Translations under genes and position numbers: made by a program | Shown: positions 52,957-61,197 of the stretch, in pieces | Layout of the letters: each line of letters begins with the position of its first letter | How positions within the stretch are numbered: position 1 is the stretch's first letter | The notes under the pieces: generated by a model | Databases searched by the model: none | What the model was told of the DNA's origin: nothing | The model's input: only the letters and a program-made list of their open reading frames with translations | NCBI GenBank assembly: GCA_964583095.1 | Contig: CAZOVB010000018.1 | Coordinates: 1 to 64,000 of the forward strand | From: CAZOVB01 sp964583095 | GTDB lineage: Bacteria > Planctomycetota > Phycisphaerae > SM23-33 | DNA length: 64,000 nt | Direction of reading: 5' to 3'

Positions 52957-53913
52957 TCAAGGCCTGGCCAGACGACGGCATGCGGTTTGTCCCAGCAGGG
53001 CGTCGCGTCGATCCTGATCAAACGTACCCGCAGTGGCTGTCAGGGCCGAAGCGGTCGCGGTCGCTACTGCAAAAAGCAGGGCTTCCTCGGGAGACGACCC
53101 TGTGGCTTGGGCGCCCAGAAACGCCCCCAGGAGCGTGTCGCCGCAACCGACGGTATTGACGATCTGCTTCGGATCCAGAGGGCTCCGGGCGTGCCAGGCC
53201 CCCTCGGGACCAGCCCAGACGGCCCCGTCGGGCCCCAGGGAACACAGCAGACAGGGTGCCCAGCCCGAAGATGCGCCGAAGGATTCCACCACGTCCTGGG
53301 GGGACTGCGGATCCTGCCCGGTCAGTTCGGCAAGTTCCTGGCGGTTGGGACACAGCAGGTAGGCCCCTTGGCCGTGAATGGCTTTGAGGGCCTCGCCGCT
53401 GGTATCGACGACGGGGCGGGCGCCGGCCTGGGCACAGGCGCGAACCAGTTCCGCCTGATCCTGGGGACGATAGCCGGGGGGCAGCGAGCCGGAAAAAACC
53501 ACGATCGCATCCTCCTGGATGCACTGGAGAAGTCTCTCTCGAAGTTGGGCCTTTGCGGCCTCGTCTACCTCCAGGCCCACGTCGCGAATGTGCGTATCCA
53601 CGTTGGAGAGGGGATCCGTGACCGTGACGTTCTCCCGGGTGCTCCCATCCAGAACCAGCATGCGGTTTTCAATCAGAGGCCCCTCCATCGCCGATTCAAA
53701 GAGGGAGAGGTTGTCCCGGCCCAGGATGCCCAGGGCCGTGCCGGCAATGCCCATCCCGGCAAGAACCCGGGAGACGTTGATCGCTTTGCCCCCGGCACAG
53801 CGAGAGAGGGTACGACCCGTCTGGTGGCGACCGATCCGGAAATTCTCCACCTGAACAGTCCGGTCCACGGCCGGGTTCAAACTTACGGTAACAATGCGAT
53901 GGTTCTGATCCAT
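52957..53913 (-). CDS. 1-phosphofructokinase/tagatose-6-phosphate-kinase-type PfkB kinase
   Basis: 318 residues from the ATG at 53913; the frame is open to 54411 but the start at the MDQNHRIVTVSLNPAVDRT sequence is family-typical. SLNPAVDRTVQVENF, the GGKAINVSRVLAGMG motif, VFSGSLPPG and the second PfkB signature NTVGCGDTLLGAFLG (GCGD in place of GAGD) place it in the LacC/FruK branch, which phosphorylates fructose 1-phosphate or tagatose 6-phosphate. It could feed a downstream aldolase step, though no FBP aldolase is in the window. Confidence 0.82.
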   Translation of the reverse strand: MDQNHRIVTVSLNPAVDRTVQVENFRIGRHQTGRTLSRCAGGKAINVSRVLAGMGIAGTALGILGRDNLSLFESAMEGPLIENRMLVLDGSTRENVTVTDPLSNVDTHIRDVGLEVDEAAKAQLRERLLQCIQEDAIVVFSGSLPPGYRPQDQAELVRACAQAGARPVVDTSGEALKAIHGQGAYLLCPNRQELAELTGQDPQSPQDVVESFGASSGWAPCLLCSLGPDGAVWAGPEGAWHARSPLDPKQIVNTVGCGDTLLGAFLGAQATGSSPEEALLFAVATATASALTATAGTFDQDRRDALLGQTACRRLARP

Positions 53914-54076
53914 GGTCCAAGAGTATAGTAATCCCTTGGCCGGGATACAGGAACGTTTTGAACCGACGGTGAATACGGCGGTAAGAAGCACCGGAGCCGG
54001 GAACTTCATGGGACCTTCTCCGTCAGAGACTGCGTTGGCGTCCGATCGATACACGATACCGCAGGAAGGTAAGACA

Positions 54077-55651
54077 ATGCCAAGAGTGAGTGACACAAGA
54101 TTTGTTCTTGCTGCACTGATGCTGCTTTCGGCAGCGGCGTGGGCCCAGGAATCCCCGGATCCCCAGAAGGTGGTGGCCCTGCACAAGGCTGCCCTCGAGG
54201 GCGATGCCCCGCAGATCCGGAAGATCGTCGAGGAGGGCACCCCGGTGGATGCGGTCGACTCGGAAGGCGAGACCGCACTGATGCGCGCCTGCCAGGCCGG
54301 CAAAGCCGGGGCGGTAAAGGTCCTGCTGGACCTTGAAGCCAATCCCAACGCCGCCAGTTTCGAAAACCGCACGCCCCTGCACTTTGCCGCCGGCAAGGGC
54401 GAGTCAGCCATTGTGGATCAACTCATCGAGGCCAAGGCGAAACTGGATGTTCAGGATCTTCAGAAGCGAACGGCGTTGATGTGGGCTACCGCTGCCCAGC
54501 AAACGCCTGTCGCTCAGGCCTTGCTCAAAGCCGGGGCCGATCCCAACCTGCGCGACGGCAACGGGGAAACTCCCCTTGTGATCGCTGCCCGAAACAATCA
54601 GCAGCAACTGGTGCAGGACCTGTTGGCCGCCAAGGCCGATGTAAGCATTCAAAGCCGGGTCAATGGCCGGACCGCGTTGATCGAGGCCACCATTGCCAAA
54701 AACCTCCAGATGGCCAAAGCCCTGGTCGATGCCGGTGCGGACGTCAACGAAGCGGATCTCGAACGGTGGACAGCCTTGCATTACGCGGCCAACCAGGGCC
54801 TGGATGATCTGGTCATGCTTCTGCTTCTGAGCAAGGCAGAGGTCGAAAGCGCCGATTCCATGGGAGCTACACCGCTTCACCATGCCGCGGCCGGGGGGCA
54901 TGAGAAGATCATCAAATCCCTTTTCAATGCCCAAGCCAGGGTCGACGCCGAAACACGTGGAGGGAGAACCCCGCTGTACTTTGCCGTCAAAAGCGGAAAG
55001 CTCCCGGTGGTGAATATGCTCCTGGAAGCCAAGGCCGATCCGAACGCTTCGGATGGATCGGGTTCCACCGCGTTGATGCTTGCCGCCCAGGAAGGCCATA
55101 AGGAAATCGTCAAGCGGCTCCTGGAGGCCGGGGCCAAACCCTCCGCCGCCGGCGCTTCGGGGCTTACTGCGCTGTATCTGGCCTGCCTGAACGGACGTGA
55201 GGAAATTTTTGATCAACTCCTCCAGGCTGGTGCAAAGCCTGACGCAGCCACCCGCCGCGGGGCCACGCCCTTGCTGGCCGCTGCTCAGGAAGGTCACAAG
55301 AAGTTGGTCGAAAAGCTTCTCAAAGCGAAGGTGGACGTGGATGCTCGTGATGCAAATCAGGCAACGCCCCTGTTCATGGCTGCCCAGTCCGGGCATGCAG
55401 AGGTGGTCTCCTTGCTCATCGCCGCCCGGTGCGATGTGAATCTCAAAGCCGCCAACGGAGCCGGTCCGCTCCTGATGGCCATCAACGAAGGCCACGCCGA
55501 GGTCGCCCATATGTTGATCAAGGCCGGGGCGGATGTGAATGCATCGGTTGGAAGCATTACGCCCCTGTCGCTGGCCCAGCGAAACGGGATGGACCAGACC
55601 GTGGAATTGCTCCGCAAAGCCGGCGGCCTGGAAGCAGACTCGAAGCAGTAG
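54077..55651 (+). CDS. Secreted ankyrin-repeat protein (15 repeats)
   Basis: 524 residues from the ATG at 54077 with GGAAGG upstream. A signal peptide (MPRVSDTRFVLAALMLLSAAAWAQ) is followed by about 15 ankyrin repeats of 33 residues filling residues 30-515, most with the TPLxxAAxxGH core and the final one SITPLSLAQRNG. No catalytic domain is visible. Exported all-ankyrin proteins are probably protein-binding scaffolds in the periplasm or outside the cell. It is divergent from the phosphofructokinase gene across 163 bases. Confidence 0.85.
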   Translation: MPRVSDTRFVLAALMLLSAAAWAQESPDPQKVVALHKAALEGDAPQIRKIVEEGTPVDAVDSEGETALMRACQAGKAGAVKVLLDLEANPNAASFENRTPLHFAAGKGESAIVDQLIEAKAKLDVQDLQKRTALMWATAAQQTPVAQALLKAGADPNLRDGNGETPLVIAARNNQQQLVQDLLAAKADVSIQSRVNGRTALIEATIAKNLQMAKALVDAGADVNEADLERWTALHYAANQGLDDLVMLLLLSKAEVESADSMGATPLHHAAAGGHEKIIKSLFNAQARVDAETRGGRTPLYFAVKSGKLPVVNMLLEAKADPNASDGSGSTALMLAAQEGHKEIVKRLLEAGAKPSAAGASGLTALYLACLNGREEIFDQLLQAGAKPDAATRRGATPLLAAAQEGHKKLVEKLLKAKVDVDARDANQATPLFMAAQSGHAEVVSLLIAARCDVNLKAANGAGPLLMAINEGHAEVAHMLIKAGADVNASVGSITPLSLAQRNGMDQTVELLRKAGGLEADSKQ

Positions 55652-55708
55652 GCTTCAGATCGGAAGACCAACCGCCGGCAAGTCGGCACCAGAGGCTCCA
55701 AGCCGGGT

Positions 55709-56224
55709 CTAGTCTTCCCGCTCAGTGGCGTAGGTTTCACAGGCGGCCTGTAGCAATGCCTGTAGTTCGCGCTCCAGAAGAGGTCTATCGCTGGTAAGGT
55801 AGGTATCGCCCCGGGGGGAGGCGATGACCACCAGAAACTGCCCCACGGAGATACCGAACCACTCCCGAAGGCGCTGACAGTCGGGGCCTTGTAGAGCGTG
55901 ATTGGGCAGGTAGTCCGGGGTTACCGACGGCACATAGAAGAAGTCCACGTCGTGAGCATCCAGCCAGGCCAGTTGATCAAGCAGTACGCTCTGCTGTTTG
56001 CGGAATTTCTTGCCGGAGAGCGTGGGCGTAAACACCAGCAGAACACTGCGGCACCCGGATCGGGTTTCGACGGACCAGTGATTGGCCGGTTGTCTCTCGG
56101 GACTGTCCTGCCCGTCAGGGGCAAATCGCCAAAGAGCTAAAGCCACTGAAGCGACCACAAGAAAAAGGGGTAGCGCAATGATTTCCCATGCCTCCGCATA
56201 CAGCCATTTATGGAATTCCCTCAC
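55709..56224 (-). CDS. DUF4174-like membrane-anchored protein
   Basis: 171 residues from a GTG. One N-terminal helix (IIALPLFLVVASVALALWRF) anchors an extracytoplasmic domain with a thioredoxin-fold-like DUF4174 pattern (RSVLLVFTPTLSGKKFRKQQSVLLDQLAWLDAHDVDFFYV ... QFLVVIASPRGDTYLTSDRPL). No redox CxxC is present. It is the last chromosomal gene before the left end of the mobile element and lies downstream of where the target tRNA would have been. Confidence 0.6.
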   Translation of the reverse strand: MREFHKWLYAEAWEIIALPLFLVVASVALALWRFAPDGQDSPERQPANHWSVETRSGCRSVLLVFTPTLSGKKFRKQQSVLLDQLAWLDAHDVDFFYVPSVTPDYLPNHALQGPDCQRLREWFGISVGQFLVVIASPRGDTYLTSDRPLLERELQALLQAACETYATERED

Positions 56225-56293
56225 TATCGATGAATTCTAGACGCCCCAGCCGCCCCGGGCCCATAAAAAAGAGCCTGGGGCCGAAACTCCCAG

Positions 56294-56330
56294 AAAAAAA
56301 CAGCCCCCGGCGAAGAAAACCGCCGGGGGC
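56294..56330 (-). terminator. Strong terminator beside the left attachment site
   Basis: A perfect 10-bp stem (GCCCCCGGCG at 56303-56312, CGCCGGGGGC at 56321-56330) is followed on the minus strand by TG and seven T (56294-56300). It lies 10 bases downstream of the tRNA-like 3' end, the normal place for a tRNA terminator, so it probably ended the tRNA transcript before integration. Confidence 0.8.
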
Positions 56331-56334
56331 CTGA

Positions 56335-56595
56335 AGCAATACCCCTACGGGGACTCGAACTAACGCCGAAACCCTAAGGAATTCGGGGGGTCTGGACGAA
56401 GGCGGCGCAGAATGCGGCGCACTTGCCCAACTTCGGGACCTGGCGGCGCACTGGCTGGCCCTGCCAGAGGCCGACCGCCTGAGGATCATGGCTATCGCGT
56501 CCAGAGCGATCGAAGGGACCGGAGCCGACCCCGGACACGTCGAAAGGGGCGATCAGGCTACAGGCCGAGCCCTGCGGGCCCCAGGCCGCGACTGA
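56335..56595 (+). pseudogene. Detached C-terminal tail of the integrase
   Basis: From the candidate attL, one plus-strand frame stays open through the site and reads TGTRTNAETLRNSGG, then GAECGALAQLRDLAAHW and LALPEADRLRIMAIA, ending at 56593-56595. GTRT-type sequences encoded by a tRNA T-arm, followed by an amphipathic LAxxWxxLPExxRxxIxA helix, resemble the C-terminal tails of planctomycete integrases. There is no start codon of its own, so it is probably the tail that joins the integrase only in the circular form. Integration would leave it without a promoter or start. Confidence 0.5.
56340..56360 (-). repeat. Candidate attL: tRNA-like 3'-end fragment
   Basis: The minus strand reads GTTCGAGTCCCCGTAGGGGTA: a T-loop (TTCGAGT), the 3' strand of a T-stem and a 7-base acceptor strand plus discriminator. 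The 5' half of a T-stem that would pair with CCCCG is absent (GTTAG is found instead), so the gene is incomplete and only its 3' end is here. This is what a tRNA-targeting integrase leaves at the end distant from int. The parent tRNA identity cannot be read. Confidence 0.5.
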
Positions 56596-56844
56596 TCCCA
56601 GGCGAGCGGATCGAGTCCCGCAACGCGGGCTGGTACCTGGTCCGCGAGGATTGGCCTACAAACTGACCCCGCCCCCTTGGCCGACGTGGGCCATGGGGGG
56701 GCTGACGGATCGACTTGCAGGGCCGTGACCCTGCTGATACAACAAGACCGGCGAGGGCTAGATCGACGGATCGAAAAGCGGACATCCTGGCCGCCTGCCC
56801 ACGCCGACCTTTTCCCCAGGACGCGCTACAGGAGTCGCGAGAAC

Positions 56845-57552
56845 ATGAGCACATCGAAACGATCAGAGCGGGAAGAAACCCACAAGCAGGCCGGGGCCCA
56901 GGCCGAAACCACCATCGAAGCACAGATCGAGGCCCTGCGGGAACTCGGCTGGTATTTCGTCCAGGCCGCCGACAATGGCAGGCGACAGGTTTCGACGCTT
57001 GTCGAATCCGACGACAAGGAAGAGGTCAGGACTGCATTGCGAGAAATCTCCCAAGCGGTCCGCAGAGAGGGAAGGGGACTCCATGAGAGCCGTAAGCGGC
57101 TGGTCGCTACGGGTTACGACTGCCCCGACCGATGGCTTACGCTGCGGATCGAGGGCCGATACCATTGGCGGGGGTTCAGGGATTCCACCGATCAGGCACA
57201 TTGGCGATACGTCCTGGAATACGACCGCCCCGACCTGGAGGCAATCGAAGCGGTACGCGATGAAATCAGGGCGGCGATCCTTCGGCTGGAATCGGCCCCC
57301 GAGACCCCTTCGACAGAAGTCGGAGCGGGCAAGCCCGAGCCTATGACAGATTCGCAACAGGCGGTTTACAACATCCTCAATGCGCTACCCCCTGGCGAGT
57401 GCCTTACAGGCAAGGAGATTCTCGAAAAACTACCCACTGGCCATCGTGGCATGGATTCGTCCACGTTGACAAGTCATGTTATCCCAGTCCTGAAAAGATC
57501 TCATGGCGTAAAAAACAAGCGGGGGGCCGGGTACTACATCGATCGACAGTAG
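56845..57552 (+). CDS. Unknown element protein with C-terminal winged-helix-like region
   Basis: 235 residues from the ATG at 56845 with AGGAG 10-14 bases upstream; the frame is open to 56677 but that start lacks support. The middle (about 25-170) is unrecognised and rich in Arg, Glu and Trp; the C-terminus (about 180-235, LTGKEILEKLPTGH, then DSSTLTSHVIPVLKRSHGVKNKRGAGYYI) looks like a winged helix. It may be a DNA-binding protein. First complete gene of the element. Confidence 0.6.
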   Translation: MSTSKRSEREETHKQAGAQAETTIEAQIEALRELGWYFVQAADNGRRQVSTLVESDDKEEVRTALREISQAVRREGRGLHESRKRLVATGYDCPDRWLTLRIEGRYHWRGFRDSTDQAHWRYVLEYDRPDLEAIEAVRDEIRAAILRLESAPETPSTEVGAGKPEPMTDSQQAVYNILNALPPGECLTGKEILEKLPTGHRGMDSSTLTSHVIPVLKRSHGVKNKRGAGYYIDRQ

Positions 57553-57581
57553 GGACGGCATTCGCTGTCCTGCGCGGGGTC

Positions 57582-57636
57582 GGCGCTGTTTTGGCGCTGT
57601 TTTGGCGCTGCAGACTCTGGGTCGCTGTTTTGCGAC
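57582..57636. repeat. CGCTGTTTT repeats upstream of the excisionase-like genes
   Basis: GGCGCTGTTTT occurs at 57582-57592 and 57593-57603, with a partial third copy GGCGCTG at 57604-57610, so the period is 11 bp, one helical turn. A further CGCTGTTTT lies within a hairpin at 57621-57636 (arms GTCGC and GCGAC). They sit in a 93-base gap before two HTH genes and the prim-pol gene and could be operator or excisionase-binding iterons. Confidence 0.55.
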
Positions 57637-57645
57637 AGTGCCCAC

Positions 57646-57852
57646 ATGGAACCCACACCAAGACTTTTGCCAGCGGCGGCGATGGCCAGGCGACTCGGCC
57701 TTCGCTCCCGATGTTTGAAGGATGAAGCCGAGGCCGGTCGCTTGCCTGCCATTCGAGTCGGCGACTCCTTCCTCTTTGACCCCCAAGCAGTGGAAGAGGC
57801 CCTCCTTTCCCGCGCCCGTAGGGAGAAAGGGGCGGACCACCATGGCGAATGA
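57646..57852 (+). CDS. Excisionase-like small HTH protein
   Basis: 68 residues; a MerR/helix-turn-helix-17 type core (AMARRLGLRSRCLKDEAEAGRLPAIRVGDSFLFDPQAVEEAL) with the basic R-LP-x-R wing typical of excisionases and plasmid HTH proteins. Its stop overlaps the next ATG region, so the two HTH genes are coupled. It could direct excision with the integrase or regulate the operon. An ATG at 57682 is an alternative start. Confidence 0.6.
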   Translation: MEPTPRLLPAAAMARRLGLRSRCLKDEAEAGRLPAIRVGDSFLFDPQAVEEALLSRARREKGADHHGE

Positions 57853-58045
57853 CAACCCCCATGTCGCCACGCTCCTGACCTACGCCGAGACCGCCAAGAT
57901 TTTGCGCGTGACGATCCGCACGGTTAGGACATGGTACAAGTCTGGCGAGCTCCGCGCCATCCGCCTGGGGCCAGGATCAGTGAGATTCGATCCGGCGGAT
58001 ATCTCCAAATTCATCGAGGATCGGCGCACCGGGGGTGCGCGATGA
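57842..58045 (+). CDS. Second excisionase/MerR-like HTH protein
   Basis: 67 residues from the ATG at 57842, overlapping the previous gene by 11 bases. LLTYAETAKILRVTIRTVRTWYKSGELRAIRLGPGSVRFDPADISKFIEDRR is a near-perfect helix-turn-helix-17 (excisionase) domain. Its stop overlaps the prim-pol start (ATGA). Tandem HTH proteins of this size are usual in integrative elements, where one is often the directionality factor. Confidence 0.8.
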   Translation: MANDNPHVATLLTYAETAKILRVTIRTVRTWYKSGELRAIRLGPGSVRFDPADISKFIEDRRTGGAR

Positions 58046-60447
58046 GTATTTCGCGCGACGATCTTCAGCAGGCCGCCCAAGCATACCTGTCGGCAGAGCT
58101 ATGCGTCCTGCCTGCGATCCTGGCCGAGAAACGCCCCGCCGTGGGCCGGTGGAAGCAGTATCAGAAGAGATTGCCCACCCCGGATGAATTGTCCGCCTGG
58201 ATGGAGGCTGGGCCCGACGCAGTCTGCATTGTCTGCGGCATGGCCTCCGACCATGCCGAGATCATCGACTTCGACGGCGGGGGAGAACTGTTCGAGGCCT
58301 GGTGGGACCGCATTCCGGATGACCTGCGCGAACGGCTCGTCATGGAACGAACTCCATCAGGCGGATATCACGTCATATATCGATGCGCAGAACCGATCTG
58401 CGGCAACCTGAAATTGGCCCAGCGCCGCGACGGCGAGAAGATCGTGACCCTCATTGAAACCCGTGGCGAAGGTGGCCTGTTCCTGTGCGCCCCGACGCCG
58501 GGTTACGAGGTGATCCAGGGCGATCTGGCCAATCCACCCGTGTTGACTGCGGAAGAGCGTGACAGTCTTCTCCAGGCGGCCTTGGACCTGAACGAATATG
58601 TTCCCCAGGTGATCGATGGTCCGACACACATTGTCGAGAGGCCGACTGACCGCCCTGGCGATGATTTCAACCGTCGCGGAGATGTTGGTGAGATCCTCCG
58701 GGCCCACGGGTGGATTCAGGCCAAGGGCGGCGAAAACGAATACTGGCGCAGGCCCGGGAAGGAATCGGGCACATCCGCTACGCTCAAGGACCGGGTATTC
58801 TACGTTTTCTCGTCGAACGCCGCCCCGTTCGAGCCCAATCGCGGCTATTCGCCGTTCGCCGTCTACGCGATGCTCAACCATGGCGGAGATTTCCAGGCGG
58901 CCTCCCGCTCTCTGCGACTGTCTGGCTACGGCGATCCGGGGCCGGAGCCCCAGGGGAGCCGCCTGAGCATCGAGCAGGCCCAGGCCTCCGGCTGGCCCGA
59001 TCCCTTACCCCTGGACGCCACCAGCCCCCCGGACATGCCCAGCGGTGTCCTATCGGGATGGTGGGGGGATATGGTCGAAGCCCTAAGCGACGCGACCGAG
59101 ACCCCCCTGGACCTTCCGGCGCTTCTGAGCCTGCCAATCGTCGGGGCCGCCGTGCAGGGCAAGTATTCAGTTATGCCGGAACGCGGATATTTCGAGCCGC
59201 TTTGCATCTGGGCCATCCCGGCCCTGGACCCTGGAACCCGGAAAACGGCCGTCCTGGCCGAACTCCGCGCGCCGCTGGTCGAGTGGGAACGCGAGGCCAG
59301 AGAGGAAGCGAAAGCCGAAATCGAAGCGGCCCGACTGGAGCGTGACATAATAGAAGGGCGCATCGCCCATCTAAAAGGTAAAGCCGCGAAAACTGGCGAC
59401 GCTGAAGCCCGCAAGAACCTGCTGGACGAAATCAAATCGCTTGACGCCAGCATGCCCCCTGAGCCCATAGCGCCCAGGTTGTTCACCCAGGACGTTACCG
59501 CCGAGCACCTTGGAACAATGATGGCCCAGCAGGGGGGGAAGATGGCCGTCCTGACCGATGAGGGGGGCCTTTTTGACCTGATGGCAGGCCGGTACTCCAG
59601 CGGGATTCCGAATTTAGACATTTGGCTTCAATCGCATTCCGGATCCAGCTGCAGAGTTGACCGTGGCAGCCGTGCCGCGGTGATTCTGGATCACCCGATG
59701 CTCTCCGTCGCGATGAGCCCGCAGCCCGAGGTGCTGAAGCGAGTTTCCGCAAAGCCCGAATTTCGCGGACGCGGTTTGCTGGCCAGGTGCCTCTTCGGCC
59801 TTCCTGCCTCGCCTCTCGGCAATCGAACGCTCGAGCCCAGGCCGATCCCCGACGAGATACGGCAAGGCTGGCGGGATGCCATTCTGGCCCTGCTGGCGAA
59901 GGCCCCCGCCATGGCAGGGGGCCGCGAGGTCCCTCATGTTTTGAAGCTCGATGATCTAGCTTATGGGATCTGGAAGGACGAGCAGCGTCGAATCGAAATC
60001 CTCATGGGCGACGGCCAGGCCTACGCGGGGATGAGGGATTGGGCGGGCAAGCTACCAGGCGCGATCGCGCGGATTGCTGGCCTAATGCACTGCGCGGCTC
60101 ATGCCGACTGCCGGCCCGAGGATGCGAAAATCAGCGACGCCACGATGGGGCCCGCCGTCCGGTGGGGGCAACACCTGGCGGACCACGCCCTGGCCGTCTT
60201 CGATCTTATGGGCGGAGGCCTTGAAGCCGAGGCTCGCAGAGTCTGGGAACGAGCCAGGGCAGAGGGGGTTGACGAAATAACTGTGCGCGAACTCTGGATA
60301 CCGCATCGGAGCCAATTCAAGACGATGACGGGGTTTCGGCCCGTGCTCGATCTGTTGTGCGAGTATGGATACCTGGCCAAGGTGCCACACCCGAAACGTG
60401 AAGGCAGGCCGTCGCAAACCGTTCGATTGAACCCGAATGCACGATAA
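58042..60447 (+). CDS. Prim-pol/DUF3987 replication protein
   Basis: 801 residues from the ATG at 58042. The N-terminal domain is a bifunctional primase-polymerase: IIDFDGGGE gives the DxD metal site (Asp76, Asp78), TPSGGYHVIYR the His110, and ETRGEGGLFLCAPTPGY the Arg141 region. The C-terminal part (about 350-770) matches DUF3987, with FEPLCIWAIPALDPGTRKTAVL in place of a perfect Walker A, and VLTDEGGLFDLMAGRY. It probably primes and helps start replication of the excised element. The degenerate Walker A makes helicase activity uncertain. Confidence 0.85.
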   Translation: MSISRDDLQQAAQAYLSAELCVLPAILAEKRPAVGRWKQYQKRLPTPDELSAWMEAGPDAVCIVCGMASDHAEIIDFDGGGELFEAWWDRIPDDLRERLVMERTPSGGYHVIYRCAEPICGNLKLAQRRDGEKIVTLIETRGEGGLFLCAPTPGYEVIQGDLANPPVLTAEERDSLLQAALDLNEYVPQVIDGPTHIVERPTDRPGDDFNRRGDVGEILRAHGWIQAKGGENEYWRRPGKESGTSATLKDRVFYVFSSNAAPFEPNRGYSPFAVYAMLNHGGDFQAASRSLRLSGYGDPGPEPQGSRLSIEQAQASGWPDPLPLDATSPPDMPSGVLSGWWGDMVEALSDATETPLDLPALLSLPIVGAAVQGKYSVMPERGYFEPLCIWAIPALDPGTRKTAVLAELRAPLVEWEREAREEAKAEIEAARLERDIIEGRIAHLKGKAAKTGDAEARKNLLDEIKSLDASMPPEPIAPRLFTQDVTAEHLGTMMAQQGGKMAVLTDEGGLFDLMAGRYSSGIPNLDIWLQSHSGSSCRVDRGSRAAVILDHPMLSVAMSPQPEVLKRVSAKPEFRGRGLLARCLFGLPASPLGNRTLEPRPIPDEIRQGWRDAILALLAKAPAMAGGREVPHVLKLDDLAYGIWKDEQRRIEILMGDGQAYAGMRDWAGKLPGAIARIAGLMHCAAHADCRPEDAKISDATMGPAVRWGQHLADHALAVFDLMGGGLEAEARRVWERARAEGVDEITVRELWIPHRSQFKTMTGFRPVLDLLCEYGYLAKVPHPKREGRPSQTVRLNPNAR

Positions 60448-60453
60448 AAGTGA

Positions 60454-60601
60454 GTTTTGCGCGTTTTGCGCGTTGTGCGCGAGAAAGGTAGTAAATCCTT
60501 TTGGGCTTAATCTATCTATCTTCTAAGGGAATCACCCTACAAAACCCCCGCAGCAATATGAGGGGGTACCTACCAAATTCCATGCGCAAAACGCGCAAAA
60601 C
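60454..60601. repeat. Inverted sets of 9-bp iterons flanking an AT-richer segment
   Basis: Three tandem copies of GTTTTGCGC (60454-60462, 60463-60471 and GTTGTGCGC at 60472-60480) face two tandem copies of the reverse complement GCGCAAAAC (60584-60592, 60593-60601) across 103 bases that are AT-richer than the rest (CTTAATCTATCTATCTTC). It follows the prim-pol gene immediately, the usual place for its origin. A related pair, GCGCAATAT and GCGCAAAAC, lies at 61147-61164, also just upstream of a start codon, so operator function is the alternative. Confidence 0.6.
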
Positions 60602-60620
60602 CCCCCGAAGGGAAAAATCC

Positions 60621-60887
60621 ATGAGCTATCGAATTGTCAGAGTTGATCGTGTGCGGCCCCTGCCGCCCGTAACGCGGCTGTTCCGCCAGGGGCGAGAAGT
60701 GGCCATCCTGGACGAATACGGCCGGGACGGCTACCGCGTGAACCTGGATCGATGCCGGACGCCCGCCGACCTGCTGGCCTGGTTGCTGCACCTGAGTGAG
60801 AAGAACTGGATCACCACCCGACACCTTAAGGAGCTTATCGAGCATGTCGAATTTGAAAACGGAATCACGGTCAACCGCAATGCGTAA
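60621..60887 (+). CDS. Small unknown element protein
   Basis: 88 residues from the ATG at 60621 with AAGGGAAAAA upstream. SYRIVRVDRVRPLPPVTRLFRQGREVAILDEYGRDGYRVNLDRCRTPADLLAWLLHLSEKNWITTRHL looks like a small alpha-beta domain; no family recognised. Downstream of the iteron region and overlapping the next gene by 8 bases. Confidence 0.5.
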   Translation: MSYRIVRVDRVRPLPPVTRLFRQGREVAILDEYGRDGYRVNLDRCRTPADLLAWLLHLSEKNWITTRHLKELIEHVEFENGITVNRNA

Positions 60888-61194
60888 GGTCGCCCTGCGA
60901 TGGAGCGGACCGGTTGCGTCGTTCGACGTGGGCCCGTACCGCGACGGCTGGCGGGGCGCGGAGCGCGTCGCCCGCGTGTTCGCCTGCCGCAAGCTGGCCG
61001 GCCTGGACGTGCTGCCCTATCCCAGCGGACGCCCGCGCCGGCTGTACCTGGCCCTTGCGGACGTGGGCGGGACGTGGGCGACCGTCGGCGTCTACAAGAG
61101 CCTTCGGACGGCCAAACGGGAGTGCGAACGGGCCCAGAAACCCCATGCGCAATATGCGCAAAACCCACCGAAACCCCGAGAACTGGAGAACTGA
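60880..61194 (+). CDS. Small unknown element protein
   Basis: 104 residues from the ATG at 60880, overlapping the previous stop. MRKVALRWSGPVASFDVGPYRDGWRG and LGLALADVGGTWATVGVYKS-type strands suggest a small all-beta or alpha-beta protein; not recognised. The last 15 codons hold the GCGCAATAT/GCGCAAAAC repeats. Confidence 0.45.
   Translation: MRKVALRWSGPVASFDVGPYRDGWRGAERVARVFACRKLAGLDVLPYPSGRPRRLYLALADVGGTWATVGVYKSLRTAKRECERAQKPHAQYAQNPPKPRELEN
61147..61164. repeat. Third iteron-like pair
   Basis: GCGCAATAT (61147-61155) and GCGCAAAAC (61156-61164) repeat the 9-bp period and orientation of 60584-60601, followed by the same CCxCCGAA sequence, again shortly before a start codon. The duplication of the leader suggests a shared regulator site. 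Confidence 0.45.
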
Positions 61195-61197
61195 TCC

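Noticed and set aside
53914..54411. N-terminal extension of the phosphofructokinase frame
   Set aside because: Ser/Ala-rich, without a start-associated ribosome-binding site, and it runs over the signal peptide of the divergent ankyrin gene.
56340..56420. An intact tRNA gene
   Set aside because: Only the T-loop and 3' strand are present; the 5' T-stem half, anticodon arm and D arm cannot be folded.
57582..57636. CRISPR array
   Set aside because: Repeats are 9-11 bases with no spacers of constant length; no cas genes nearby.
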